Assembly (NCBI GenBank): GCA_041394265.1
Contig: JAWKIO010000005.1
Location: 4,154,001 to 4,218,000, forward strand
Direction of reading: 5' to 3'
Length of the DNA: 64,000 bases
Source of the DNA: Acidimicrobiales bacterium
GTDB taxonomy: Bacteria > Actinomycetota > Acidimicrobiia > Acidimicrobiales > SZUA-35
A model generated the notes under the pieces. That model was not told the DNA's origin. It was given only the letters and a program-made list of their open reading frames with translations, and ran no database searches. Both the position numbers and the translations under genes were made by a program. Of this stretch, positions 49,155-57,590 are shown piece by piece (within the stretch, counting starts at the first letter, position 1; the number at the start of each line of letters is the position of its first letter).

Positions 49155-49580
49155 TCAGCCCCCGATCACAGCGGCCGCTCCGACCACCAGGTCGCTGGCG
49201 AGTCCCGCCGACATGGGGATGGTCGCTGCGCCGCCGGTGACGGTGGCCGTGCCGGCGCCAAGGCTGGCGTTCGACGAGTTGAAGAGGGTCAGCGAGATCG
49301 GCAGGCCGTTGCAGGCAGCGTTGATGCCGCTGACTGCGACCGACGTGGTCGTGTACTTGCCGAGGGTCGCCGAGTAGGTGTTGGTGTAGGCCAGGTTGAT
49401 GCCGTCGGTGTCACAGCTCGACACGACGGTGGCGTCGGCGCCGAGGCTGGTGCTGGTGATGCCGCCGAGCGATGCTGCCGATGCGCCGACCACGCCGAAC
49501 ATGGCCACGCCGGCCACGATCGCCGCAGCGACTTTCCGGTTGCGCCGCCGATCGGAGGCGGTCTCGATCTGTTCGGTCAT
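49155..49580 (-). CDS. Small exported protein with SipW-type signal peptide
   Basis: 141 residues. AGGAG 8 nt before the ATG at 49580. Basic N-terminus (SDRRRNRKVAAAIV), hydrophobic core to ASAASLGGITSTSLGA, then a ~100-residue mature part: SCDTDGINLAYTNTYSATLG, ...INAACNGLPISLTLFNSSNA and a Gly/Ala/Val-rich end (SDLVVGAAAVIGG). Two Cys (SCDTDG, AACNG) may form a disulfide. The beta-rich, Thr/Ser/Asn-rich composition and the genetic link to a SipW-like peptidase recall TasA/CalY-type fibre subunits, but no homology can be claimed. Confidence 0.75.
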   Translation of the reverse strand: MTEQIETASDRRRNRKVAAAIVAGVAMFGVVGASAASLGGITSTSLGADATVVSSCDTDGINLAYTNTYSATLGKYTTTSVAVSGINAACNGLPISLTLFNSSNASLGAGTATVTGGAATIPMSAGLASDLVVGAAAVIGG

Positions 49581-49787
49581 GTCGTTGCTCCTGTTGCTCA
49601 GTTCGCCCCCTGAGAGGGCTCGAACATTGCCGCAACCAATGCATCGACGCGCTAGAGACAAACTTGACGAATTTCTTCGATTCGCTCTCATACCGAGCCC
49701 CGAGCAGTCGACTCGCGCCGGGCCGGACCGGGAGGCAAGCTCACAGGACCTGGGTGTCGGTCAGGGGCCCGGTCGACGCCTCGCGCA

Positions 49788-49838
49788 CTCGAAATGGGAC
49801 AAAACCGACCACGAACGGCCGAATTTGTCCCATTCGAG
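49788..49838. repeat. Intergenic palindrome, family B copy 2
   Basis: CTCGAAATGGGACAAA (49788-49803) against TTTGTCCCATTCGAG (49824-49838), one bulged A. It shares AATGGGACAAAACCGACCA and TTTGTCCCATTCG with the copy at 34099-34144. It follows the 3' end of the mscS-like gene. Confidence 0.8.
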
Positions 49839-49849
49839 ACGAGAGAGGG

Positions 49850-51046
49850 TCAGCCTTCGGTCCCTCGGGGGTCGGGATCCACGAGCTGACCTCGGACCTT
49901 CGGCAGGTCGTGTGGTCGGTTCTCCCGGAGCCAATGGAGCATGTGCTCACGAATGGCGGCCCGCAGCTCGAACGTGAGCGCACTGTCGGTTGCGCTGGCG
50001 AGCACTCGGACCCGGAGGGCGTGGAGGTCGGTGTCGACAACATGGCAGGCGGCGACGTCGCCATTCCACTCGGGTCGGACCGAGATGAACCGCAGGGCCT
50101 CGGCCCGGAACGCGGCGACGTCGGCGGTGAGATCGAGATGGAAGTGCGCCGACCCGATCAGCTCCGAGGTGGTCTTGGTCCAGTTCTCGAACCGGTTCTC
50201 GACGAAGTACGCGGACGGAATGACGAGGCGCCGCATGTCCCACGCCCGGACCACGACGTAGGTGAGCGTGATCTCCTCGACCGTGCCGTACTCGCCCTCG
50301 ACCACCACCACGTCGTCGAGCCGGATCGGCTCGGCGAAGGCGATCTGCAGCCCGGCGACGAGGTTGCCGAACGTCGACCGAGCCGCCACACCGGCGAGCA
50401 CGCCGATCAGACCGGCCGAGGCCAGGATCGAGGTGCCGAGGGCCCGGATCTCGGGGAAGGTCCACATGACCACACCGCTGGTCAGCACGACGATGCCGAC
50501 GGTGCCCACTCGACGCAGCACGCTGACCTGCGTCTGTGCTCGGCGTGATCGCAGATTGTCGGCCTCGTCGAGCGGCAGCTTCATGACCAGGCCGTCGGCC
50601 ACCACACCGAGGAGGCGAACAAAGAGGAACCCGAAGCCGCAGATCACCACGATGCGGCTGGCGTGGATCACGCTGGCGTCGGTCTCGGGCTGGAGGGAAG
50701 AGTGCCGAACCCACCAGATGAGCACGCTGCCGATGAGGATCACCCGAATCGGCGCCCGGGTCCTCACCAGTACGGTGCGCGACATGCTCGGCTGACGGAG
50801 TGTCGAGCGCACGATCAGCGAGACCAGCTTGTGGAGGACCAGGAAGCCGGTAAGGAGGACTGCGGCGCCGATCGACCACTCGACGAAGGTGTCGGGGGAG
50901 GGGAGTGCGTCGACCGGCGTCTCCTCCTGGGCGAAGATCAACGACAGACGCGGGAGCGATCCCGGCGCGGCGGAGGTGGCGATGGTCGAGGCGAAGCGCA
51001 CCTGTCGAGTCTGCCAGCGGAGGGCCGAGCGACCTATCACCGGCAT
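49850..51046 (-). CDS. MscS-family mechanosensitive channel
   Basis: 398 residues. Several N-terminal membrane segments, then the pore helix and beta domain: SILASAGLIGVLAGVAARSTFGNLVAGLQIAF and RLDDVVVVEGEYGTVEEITL are the MscS signature (TM3 Gly/Ala ridge and cytoplasmic vestibule); the later IPSAYFVENRFENWTKT also fits. Opens under hypo-osmotic tension. The start is uncertain: ATG 51046 with GGAG 8 nt upstream is preferred; a longer frame would overlap the divergent gene at 51071. It is separated from the exported operon by a family B palindrome. Confidence 0.85.
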   Translation of the reverse strand: MPVIGRSALRWQTRQVRFASTIATSAAPGSLPRLSLIFAQEETPVDALPSPDTFVEWSIGAAVLLTGFLVLHKLVSLIVRSTLRQPSMSRTVLVRTRAPIRVILIGSVLIWWVRHSSLQPETDASVIHASRIVVICGFGFLFVRLLGVVADGLVMKLPLDEADNLRSRRAQTQVSVLRRVGTVGIVVLTSGVVMWTFPEIRALGTSILASAGLIGVLAGVAARSTFGNLVAGLQIAFAEPIRLDDVVVVEGEYGTVEEITLTYVVVRAWDMRRLVIPSAYFVENRFENWTKTTSELIGSAHFHLDLTADVAAFRAEALRFISVRPEWNGDVAACHVVDTDLHALRVRVLASATDSALTFELRAAIREHMLHWLRENRPHDLPKVRGQLVDPDPRGTEG

Positions 51047-51070
51047 GCGATCGGCTCCGAAGCTGGTCAG

Positions 51071-51676
51071 ATGCCAACCATGCGCATCAATCGGTTCACC
51101 GCCGGGTTCCCCGATGTGGAGATTCAGCCCGACGAGGGTCAGCAGCAGATCCTCGACGCCTACCGCCATCTGCGCCCTGCGTCGATGGTGCCGTTGCCAC
51201 GCTTGGCCGTCGGTGCGGTCGGTGCGTACTTGGCGACCGAGCTACCGACCGGAGGCGTCGGGCTCGAGGAGCTCGAAGAGGATTCTCGTATCCGTAGCCG
51301 CCTCACCGTTGGCATGCTCGGCTCGTGCCAGACCGCCCTCGTGGTCTGCTCGGGTGACCCCGGCATGGCCGAACGCAATGGCATCGTCGTGCCCGAACAC
51401 GAGTTGGTGAGCACTGCGTTCGAAGCGATCGCCGAGGGTGCGAACGAGCTCGGTGCCGCCGGCGCCGAAGGCTTGGTCCATCTGGTATCGCGTGCGGCGC
51501 CGCCCGTTGTCGACGGGTTGCTTCGATTCTCGGCCGATGCCGATCGACTCGCCCACCACGTGGTGACCTGGTACCTGCTCACGCTGAGTCTCGGCTTCGT
51601 AGCCGACACCGTGGACCCCGAGGTGCAGCAGGGTCTCGCCATGGTCCTGCCTCTGAGCGGTCCCCACCTCGCCTGA
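51071..51676 (+). CDS. Hypothetical protein
   Basis: 201 residues, no signal peptide and no clear membrane segment, with a helical, Ala/Leu/Val-rich sequence (VPLPRLAVGAVGAYLATELP, LVSTAFEAIAEGANELGAAG). I do not recognise the family. The N-terminal MPTMRINRFTAGFPDVEIQP is conserved-looking and fixes the start at 51071 or 51080. It runs toward the FolP2-like gene 39 nt downstream, which has its own -10 box. Confidence 0.6.
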   Translation: MPTMRINRFTAGFPDVEIQPDEGQQQILDAYRHLRPASMVPLPRLAVGAVGAYLATELPTGGVGLEELEEDSRIRSRLTVGMLGSCQTALVVCSGDPGMAERNGIVVPEHELVSTAFEAIAEGANELGAAGAEGLVHLVSRAAPPVVDGLLRFSADADRLAHHVVTWYLLTLSLGFVADTVDPEVQQGLAMVLPLSGPHLA

Positions 51677-51703
51677 CCAAGCACTGAAGGCCGCAGCGAA
51701 CGG

Positions 51704-51709
51704 TAACGT
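51704..51709 (+). promoter_or_regulatory. Leaderless -10 box for the FolP2-like gene
   Basis: TAACGT ends 6 nt before the GTG at 51716; no ribosome-binding site. Confidence 0.6.
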
Positions 51710-51715
51710 TGCACG

Positions 51716-52555
51716 GTGCTATTGGAGTTGGGCACCCATCGTTTCGACGTCACGCATCGGGCACTGGTGATGGGCATTCTGAACCGCACCCCGGACTCGT
51801 TCTACGACGCCGGGGCCTATTGGGGGTTCGACCAATTCCTGGCCAAGGCCGAGCAGCTCGTCGACGACGGTGCCGACTTCCTCGATGTCGGTGGGGTCAA
51901 AGCCGGCCCGGGCGACGAGGTGAGCCTCGAGGAAGAGCTCGAGCGGGTCGTGCCCGCGATCGCCGCCCTTCGAGAACGTTTCGACCTGCCGATTTCGGTC
52001 GACACCTGGCGGGCCGAGGTGCTGCGTGAATCACTGGCTGTCGGCGCCGACGTCGGCAACGACATCAGCGGGTTCGCCGATCCCGACTACTTGGCGGTGG
52101 CCGCTGCCGGCGACGCCACGGTGGTGGCGACCCACATTCGACTCGCCCCGCGTGTGGCCGATCCCGATCCCGTCTACTCCGACCTCGTCGCCAACGTGCG
52201 CGACTTCCTCGCCGACCGGGCCGACCAGGCACTGGCCGCCGGCATCCGCCCGACTCGGATCATCGTCGACGCCGGACTCGACCTCGGCAAGATCCGAGAT
52301 CAGTCGATCGAGCTGCTGCACCGGTCCGACGACCTGGCCACGCTCGGCTATCCGCTACTGCTCTCGGCGTCGAACAAGCGGTTCCTGTTCGAGTTGCTCG
52401 ACACCGACCGTCACGACATCGCCGCCGGCACGATGGCGGCGCATGTGGTCGGCATCGCCAAGGGCTGCCGCGTGCTGCGGGCCCACGACGTTCGTGGCTC
52501 GCGCCGGATCGCCGATCTGATGGCCGACGTACTGCGGACACCCGTTCGGACCTGA
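51716..52555 (+). CDS. Dihydropteroate synthase-like protein, FolP2 type
   Basis: 279 residues of the pterin-binding TIM barrel: MGILNRTPDSFYDAG, DFLDVGGVKAGPGDEV, ISVDTWRAEV, GNDISG, and the C-terminal AAHVVGIAKGCRVLRAHDVR. The loop that in functional DHPS reads GGESTRPG is GGVKAGPG here, the form seen in mycobacterial FolP2, which is reported not to make dihydropteroate. A role in folate synthesis should therefore not be assumed. GTG at 51716 follows the leaderless box. Upstream of holA with only 2 nt between stop and next ATG, probably co-transcribed. Confidence 0.82.
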   Translation: MLLELGTHRFDVTHRALVMGILNRTPDSFYDAGAYWGFDQFLAKAEQLVDDGADFLDVGGVKAGPGDEVSLEEELERVVPAIAALRERFDLPISVDTWRAEVLRESLAVGADVGNDISGFADPDYLAVAAAGDATVVATHIRLAPRVADPDPVYSDLVANVRDFLADRADQALAAGIRPTRIIVDAGLDLGKIRDQSIELLHRSDDLATLGYPLLLSASNKRFLFELLDTDRHDIAAGTMAAHVVGIAKGCRVLRAHDVRGSRRIADLMADVLRTPVRT

Positions 52556-52557
52556 CC

Positions 52558-53565
52558 ATGACCGTGGTGCTGATCAAGGGCGACGATCCGTCGCTCGTCG
52601 CCCAGGCGTTGCAGCGTGAGGTCAAGGAACTGCTGGGCGACGGTGACCGCTCGCTCATGGTCGAAGAGGTTGCCGAGGAGCACTACTTCGGCAATCGAGC
52701 CGATGCGGTCATCGATCCGCTCGTGTACGCCGCACATACGCCCGGGTTCCTCACGCCGCGCCGCATCGTCATCGGTCGCAACCTGGCGATGTTCACCAAG
52801 GCCGATCAGGTGGCGCCCCTTGTTCGCTGGCTCGAAGCGCCGCTCGAGACCACCGACCTAGTGCTCGTGTGGGAGAAGTCGTCGGCCAGCGGCGCACGCA
52901 TGGGCGCCATCCCGAAGAGCCTGAAGGACGCAATCAAGGCCGCAGGAGGGCGTGAAGTCGACGCCGCGCCGAGCGGCAAGGGTCGCAAGGCGCTGGTCGA
53001 GCAGCGGCTGTACGACGCACCGCTGCGCTTCGACCCTGCCGCTCGCAACCGCATCATCGACCACCTGGGCGACGACGCCGGGCGCGTCCAGCCGATCGTC
53101 GAGGCACTCATCTCGAGCTTCGGTGAGGGAGCAGCGCTCGGTCTCGCCGACGTCGAGCCCTTCCTGGGGATGGCCTCCGATGTGCCGCCGTGGGAGCTCA
53201 CTGACGCCATCGACTCCGGCGACATCGCCCTGGCGCTCAACAAGGCCGACCGCATGGTGCGTGGCGGCGAGCGTCATGCGCTGCAGATCATGGCCACGCT
53301 GCACGGCCACTACCAGCGGGCGCTGGCGCTCGACGGGCTCGGACTGAACAACGAGAAGGCCGCCGCCGACGTGCTCGGGATCAAGGGTTCGACCTTCCCG
53401 GCCAAGAAGGCCATGACGCTCGCTCGCAAACTCGGACACGAGCGGCTGAGCGAGATCACGCTGCTGCTGGCCCAGGCCGACCTCGATCTGCGTGGCGCCT
53501 CGGCCATGCCCCACGATGCGGTGATCGAGGTCTTGATCGCCCGTCTCGCCCGGATCTCGCGCTGA
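52558..53565 (+). CDS. holA: DNA polymerase III delta subunit
   Basis: 335 residues, the usual length. The AAA+-like N-domain begins TVVLIKGDDPSLVAQALQRE; the family block HTPGFLTPRRIVIGRNLAMF and the C-terminal collar region (ERHALQIMATLHGHYQRALA and LRGASAMPHDAVIEVLIARL) are present. Opens the beta clamp in the clamp-loader complex. In many Actinobacteria and Firmicutes holA sits between comEC and rpsT; here ~5.5 kb of other genes separate it from comEC and a DUF4214 gene separates it from rpsT. Confidence 0.9.
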   Translation: MTVVLIKGDDPSLVAQALQREVKELLGDGDRSLMVEEVAEEHYFGNRADAVIDPLVYAAHTPGFLTPRRIVIGRNLAMFTKADQVAPLVRWLEAPLETTDLVLVWEKSSASGARMGAIPKSLKDAIKAAGGREVDAAPSGKGRKALVEQRLYDAPLRFDPAARNRIIDHLGDDAGRVQPIVEALISSFGEGAALGLADVEPFLGMASDVPPWELTDAIDSGDIALALNKADRMVRGGERHALQIMATLHGHYQRALALDGLGLNNEKAAADVLGIKGSTFPAKKAMTLARKLGHERLSEITLLLAQADLDLRGASAMPHDAVIEVLIARLARISR

Positions 53566-53581
53566 CGATTCGGTCGTGGTG

Positions 53582-53599
53582 GCCGACGAGCAAGTCGGC
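53582..53599. terminator. Hairpin between convergent holA and the DUF4214 gene
   Basis: GCCGAC-GAGCAA-GTCGGC, a 6-bp stem. Confidence 0.4.
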
Positions 53600-53688
53600 T
53601 CGTGAGGTCGAGTCAGGCCGTGGCCGGCGAACGGCGGAGCAGCTCAGGGGAGCCTCGACCGCTCGATCGGTCCGGCTGGCAGCGGTCC

Positions 53689-54657
53689 TCAGTACCAGTA
53701 CTCGGCCGGGTTGAGCTGGGCGGCGCAGGTCCAGCCACCCCAACGCTGATTGCGGAACGAGCTGCTGCCGGTGATGCGCCAATCGCTGTGGTCGACGATC
53801 CACCGGGCCATGTAGAGGTTGACCAGGGGATGGAGCAACGCTTCGTCCCCACCGCCCATGGCGTTGATGATCGCAGCGATGTCGGCGGGCGCCGCAGCGA
53901 ACGCCGCCTTGATCTCCGGACCGTTGTAGTAGTTGTTGATCTGCATCAGTCCGATGTCGTAGCTGGAGAAGCTGCCGTGGTTGTTCGTTGCGACCTGTGT
54001 GGTGTGACGCTGCGACTCACACTCCATGATCACGAGCGCCTGCTCGAGCCGAAGCCCGGTGAAGAAGCGGCTCGCCATCTCGCGAGCCTCGGCCGGGGTG
54101 AGCTGGTCGTTCCAGCGGATCTCCGACGTGGTGGTCGAGGAACCGGGGTGAATGGCCACGAACTCGGCCGACTCGGTGAAGCCGACCACGATTCGCTCCA
54201 CCGGATTGCGGGTGATCTCGTTCGCCCAGTACGTGAGACCGGCGGCGTCGGGATCGCGCTGGAGGACGTTGCGGTAGAGGTTGGCGATGATGGCCTCGTT
54301 CGAGGAGCCGAAGCGGCTGATGAACTCCTCGGAGCGGACGAAGTCACGCGCGATGTCTTCGAGGGCCATGTTGGCGGTCTGCCAGTGGAGGAGCCCTGCG
54401 GCATCGGCCTCACGTCCGAGAACGCCGTGGTAGAGGCGTTGGATGGCGGCGGTCGAGCTGGAGGTGGTCGACACGGCGACGCTGCCGTCGGAGAGGGTGA
54501 GGAAGCCGACGTTGGGGGCGTCGGCAGCGCCGGCAGGGGTGGCGGGAGCGGCGACCGAGATCAGGGTGGCCAGTGTGAAGAGGGCAGCGATGGCGGGGCG
54601 AGTGGCGGCGGCCACGGCGCGTTTGAGTCGAGTGGGTACGGCAATGCGAGCGCTCAT
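53689..54657 (-). CDS. Exported DUF4214 protein with lytic-transglycosylase-like C-terminus
   Basis: 322 residues; GGAGG 8 nt before the ATG at 54657. Signal peptide ~15-45 ending PATPAGA. DUF4214 (~65-165) with LYHGVLGREADAAGLLHWQT and LYRNVLQRDPDAAGLTYW. C-terminal ~130 residues have the goose-lysozyme/SLT pattern: catalytic Glu in IMECESQRH, the SSYDIGLMQINNYYN motif, and the HPLVNLYMARWIVDHSDW helix. It would cleave peptidoglycan at the cell surface. DUF4214 also ends the giant protein at 17422, so the two may share an attachment site. Confidence 0.8.
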   Translation of the reverse strand: MSARIAVPTRLKRAVAAATRPAIAALFTLATLISVAAPATPAGAADAPNVGFLTLSDGSVAVSTTSSSTAAIQRLYHGVLGREADAAGLLHWQTANMALEDIARDFVRSEEFISRFGSSNEAIIANLYRNVLQRDPDAAGLTYWANEITRNPVERIVVGFTESAEFVAIHPGSSTTTSEIRWNDQLTPAEAREMASRFFTGLRLEQALVIMECESQRHTTQVATNNHGSFSSYDIGLMQINNYYNGPEIKAAFAAAPADIAAIINAMGGGDEALLHPLVNLYMARWIVDHSDWRITGSSSFRNQRWGGWTCAAQLNPAEYWY

Positions 54658-54891
54658 GAAGCAACCTCCGGCGGCGATGTCACCAGTGCCGGGCCCCAAG
54701 CGTTGGGCGAGACGAGCCGGCGACCGGCGAGCGGGCGCTCGCGAGGGCAGTCGCCGGTGCGAACTGGTGTTCGCTTTCGGCAGTGGCGTTCGGGGGAAGC
54801 TACCCCTGCCTCGTCACGGAACCGTCACATCCGCGGTGTGACATGTGACCTCGCCTGCTCCAACCAGCGCCGACGCCCGCACCCACCCACT

Positions 54892-55003
54892 CGTTCTGTG
54901 CGTCAAACACGTCGCCAAACCCGAACTGTGCGTCGAACTTTCCGCAGCCGGGAAGTTTGACGCACAGAACGAAGACCGCGGTGGCTCTGACGCACAGAAT
55001 GCT
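54892..55003. repeat. Palindromic repeat cluster, family C copy 2
   Basis: Sites at 54892-54905 (CGTTCTGTGCGTCA), 54922-54935 (degenerate), inverted 54958-54971 and 54988-55001. It shares GTTTGACGCACAGAACG and flanking GGGAA with copy 1 at 43303-43420. The rest of 54658-55124 holds only the rpsT terminator. Confidence 0.85.
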
Positions 55004-55043
55004 CGACAGGCGGGCGAGGGGTGAGGGTGGTGGGGAACGCGGA

Positions 55044-55065
55044 CGAGGGGCCCGGAGGCCCCTCG
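55044..55065 (-). terminator. rpsT terminator
   Basis: CGAGGGGCC-CGGA-GGCCCCTCG, a perfect 9-bp stem, 60 nt past the rpsT stop. Confidence 0.75.
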
Positions 55066-55124
55066 TTCATCGAGCGTTTGGGTGGTGACTCGGCAGCGAC
55101 CGGGTCACCGGGTGGCTGAGGCGA

Positions 55125-55391
55125 TCAGGCCTCGGCGGCGGCCTGCTGACGCAGGCGAGCGATCAGGCGGCTCTTGCGGCGAGCGGCCGCATTCTTGTGG
55201 AGCACACCCTTCTGGGTGGCTTTGTCGATCTTCTTGATCGCCATGCGGAGGGCTTCGGCCTCGTTCTCGGTGCCGACGGCGGCGGCCGCAGTCTTGGCAC
55301 GAGTGTTGAGCTCGGAACGGACGGCGCGATTGCGCAGGCGGCGCTTTTCGTTCTGCTTGTTGCGCTTGATTTGGCTCTTGATGTTGGCCAT
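55125..55391 (-). CDS. rpsT: 30S ribosomal protein S20
   Basis: 88 residues, typical length. MANIKSQIKRNKQNEKRRLR start, RNRAVRSELNTRAKTAAAAV and the C-terminal GVLHKNAAARRKSRLIARL match bS20. AGAGG is 8 nt before the ATG, and TACTGT on the minus strand ~25 nt upstream may be the -10. Divergent from lepA with a 262-nt spacer, the usual arrangement in this chromosomal region. Confidence 0.97.
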   Translation of the reverse strand: MANIKSQIKRNKQNEKRRLRNRAVRSELNTRAKTAAAAVGTENEAEALRMAIKKIDKATQKGVLHKNAAARRKSRLIARLRQQAAAEA

Positions 55392-55653
55392 GAGAAATAA
55401 CCTCTGACAGTACGTCGGACCCGTGGAGGATAACGGAGGCGTCGGGTGATTCCGACCGGTGGTGCGGCTCTTCTGCGAGCAATGTCGAGCGCCGACTCGC
55501 TGCAGGCAGCCCGGCGGAGTCCGGCGTGCATCGTGCTGCCCTCGTGGCGCCTGGTTTGCGCCGCCGTCGTGACGCATCCATCGCAGCGCCGTCATGGTGG
55601 CGTGGATCAGGCTGCCCAAGTCGTGGCGGGCAACAGATAGCGTTTGGTCCATC

Positions 55654-57438
55654 ATGGAGCGCTCGAAGATCCGCAACATCGCCATCATTGCGCACATCGA
55701 TCACGGCAAGTCCACCCTTGCCGACCGCATGCTCGAGATCTGCGGTGCGGTCGAGAAGCGAGAGATGCGGGCCCAGTACCTCGATTCGATGGACATCGAG
55801 CGTGAGCGCGGCATCACGATCAAGTTGCAGAGCGTGCGTCTCAACTACAAAGACCACATCATCAACCTGATCGACACCCCGGGTCACGTCGACTTCGGCT
55901 ACGAAGTCAGCCGGTCACTGGTGGCATGCGAGGGTGTGATCCTCGTGGTCGACGCGGCCCAGGGCATCGAGGCCCAGACGCTGGCCAACACCTACCTCGC
56001 CCTCGAGAACGATCTCGAGATCGTTCCGGTCCTCAACAAGATCGACCTGCCCGCCGCCGAGCCCGAGCGCTACGCCGCCGAGATCGAGAAGATCCTGGGC
56101 TTCCCGGCCGAAGACGTCCTGCAGATGTCGGCCAAGACCGGCCAGGGCGTCGAAGCCCTGCTCGACGCCATCCTCGAACGGATCCCGCCGCCCTCGGGCG
56201 ACGAGAATGCACCGCTCCAGGCCTTGATCTTCGACTCGCACTTCGATACCTACCGCGGTGTGGTCTCCAGCGTCCGAGTCGTCAACGGCAAGCTCCGCAC
56301 CGGCGACAAGCTCCGATTCATGCAGGCCGGTTCCAGCTACGACGCCGACGAGGTCGGCGTCCGTCTCCCGGTGAGCAAGCCGGTGAAGGAGCTCGGCCCG
56401 GGCGAGGTGGGCTACCTCATCGCCGGCATCAAAGACGTTCGCGAAGCCCGCTCCGGTGAGACCATCACCACCTTCCACGACGGCGCCCCCGAACCGCTCG
56501 AGGGCTACCGCGAACCCCAGCCGATGGTCTTCTGTGGTCTCTACCCGGTCGACGGCGACGACTACGACAGCTTCCGCGACGCCCTCGACAAGCTCCGACT
56601 CGACGACGGTAGCTTCACCTTCGACCCCGAGACCTCCACCGCACTGGGCTTCGGTTTCCGCTGCGGGTTCCTCGGCCTCTTGCACATGGAGATCGTGCGG
56701 GAACGACTCGAGCGGGAGTTCGGTCTCAACCTCATCGCCACCTCGCCGTCGGTGTCCTACCAGATCACGATGCTCGACGGTCAGGAGCGGTTCATCGACA
56801 ACCCATCGGTCCTGCCGCCCTCTGGCGACTGGAAGCAGATCACCGAGCCCTACCTGCGGGCCTCGATGATCACGCCGAAGGAGTACACCGGCACGCTCAT
56901 GGAGCTGTGCCAGTCGCGTCGGGGCCGGCTCGAACGCATGGAGTACCTCTCGCCGGAGCGACTCGAGATCGTCTACACCCTTCCCCTCGCCGAGGTGGTG
57001 GTCGACTTCTTCGACCAGCTCAAGAGCCGCACCCAGGGCTACGCCAGCCTCGACTACGAACCGGTCGACTACGAACCCGGCGACCTGGTCCGCGTTGACA
57101 TCCTCTTCAACGGTGAACAGGTCGATGCCTTCTCGACCATCGTCCACCGCGACTCGGCCTACGACTACGGCAAGAACATCACCGAGAAGCTGAAGGAGAT
57201 CATTCCCCGTCAGCAGTTCGACGTGCCGATCCAGGCCGCCATCGGCGGACGCATCATCGCCCGGGCCACGGTCAAGGCCTACCGCAAGGACGTCACCGCC
57301 AAGCTCTACGGCGGCGACGTCACCCGGAAGAACAAGCTGCTCAACAAGCAGAAGGAAGGCAAGAAGCGAATGAAGTCGATCGGCCGGGTCGACATCCCGC
57401 CCGACACCTTCATCCGAGCCCTTCGCCTCGACGATTGA
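55654..57438 (+). CDS. lepA: Elongation factor 4 (back-translocase)
   Basis: 594 residues, full-length. GTPase motifs AHIDHGKST, DTPGH and NKIDLP, followed by EF-G-like domains and the LepA-specific C-terminal domain (KRMKSIGRVDIPPDTFIRAL). It acts on stalled ribosomes or during initiation. The MERSKIRNIAIIAHIDHGKS start (ATG 55654) is the family's; a TAGCGT box lies 10 nt upstream, so the leader is only a few nucleotides. In related genomes hemW follows; here a photolyase gene does. Confidence 0.97.
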   Translation: MERSKIRNIAIIAHIDHGKSTLADRMLEICGAVEKREMRAQYLDSMDIERERGITIKLQSVRLNYKDHIINLIDTPGHVDFGYEVSRSLVACEGVILVVDAAQGIEAQTLANTYLALENDLEIVPVLNKIDLPAAEPERYAAEIEKILGFPAEDVLQMSAKTGQGVEALLDAILERIPPPSGDENAPLQALIFDSHFDTYRGVVSSVRVVNGKLRTGDKLRFMQAGSSYDADEVGVRLPVSKPVKELGPGEVGYLIAGIKDVREARSGETITTFHDGAPEPLEGYREPQPMVFCGLYPVDGDDYDSFRDALDKLRLDDGSFTFDPETSTALGFGFRCGFLGLLHMEIVRERLEREFGLNLIATSPSVSYQITMLDGQERFIDNPSVLPPSGDWKQITEPYLRASMITPKEYTGTLMELCQSRRGRLERMEYLSPERLEIVYTLPLAEVVVDFFDQLKSRTQGYASLDYEPVDYEPGDLVRVDILFNGEQVDAFSTIVHRDSAYDYGKNITEKLKEIIPRQQFDVPIQAAIGGRIIARATVKAYRKDVTAKLYGGDVTRKNKLLNKQKEGKKRMKSIGRVDIPPDTFIRALRLDD

Positions 57439-57452
57439 CACCTCTCGGGGGC

Positions 57453-57503
57453 GCAACTTTGGCGTCCCGACACCTCTCAGCGGCATCAACTCGCCAAAGT
57501 TGC
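57453..57503. repeat. Intergenic palindrome, family A copy 2
   Basis: GCAACTTTGGCG (57453-57464) and CGCCAAAGTTGC (57492-57503) pair over 12 bp. The loop and flank contain GACACCTCTC twice (about 57437 and 57470). It shares GCAACTTTGG with the copy at 31769-31819. It lies just after the lepA stop. Confidence 0.8.
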
Positions 57504-57590
57504 TGAGGGGTGGTGGGGATGAGGCGCTCGGCTCGGGTGCTTGGTGTGCTCGGTGTGGGGTGCGGTCGTCGGGGGTGGCATGGTGGGCGG

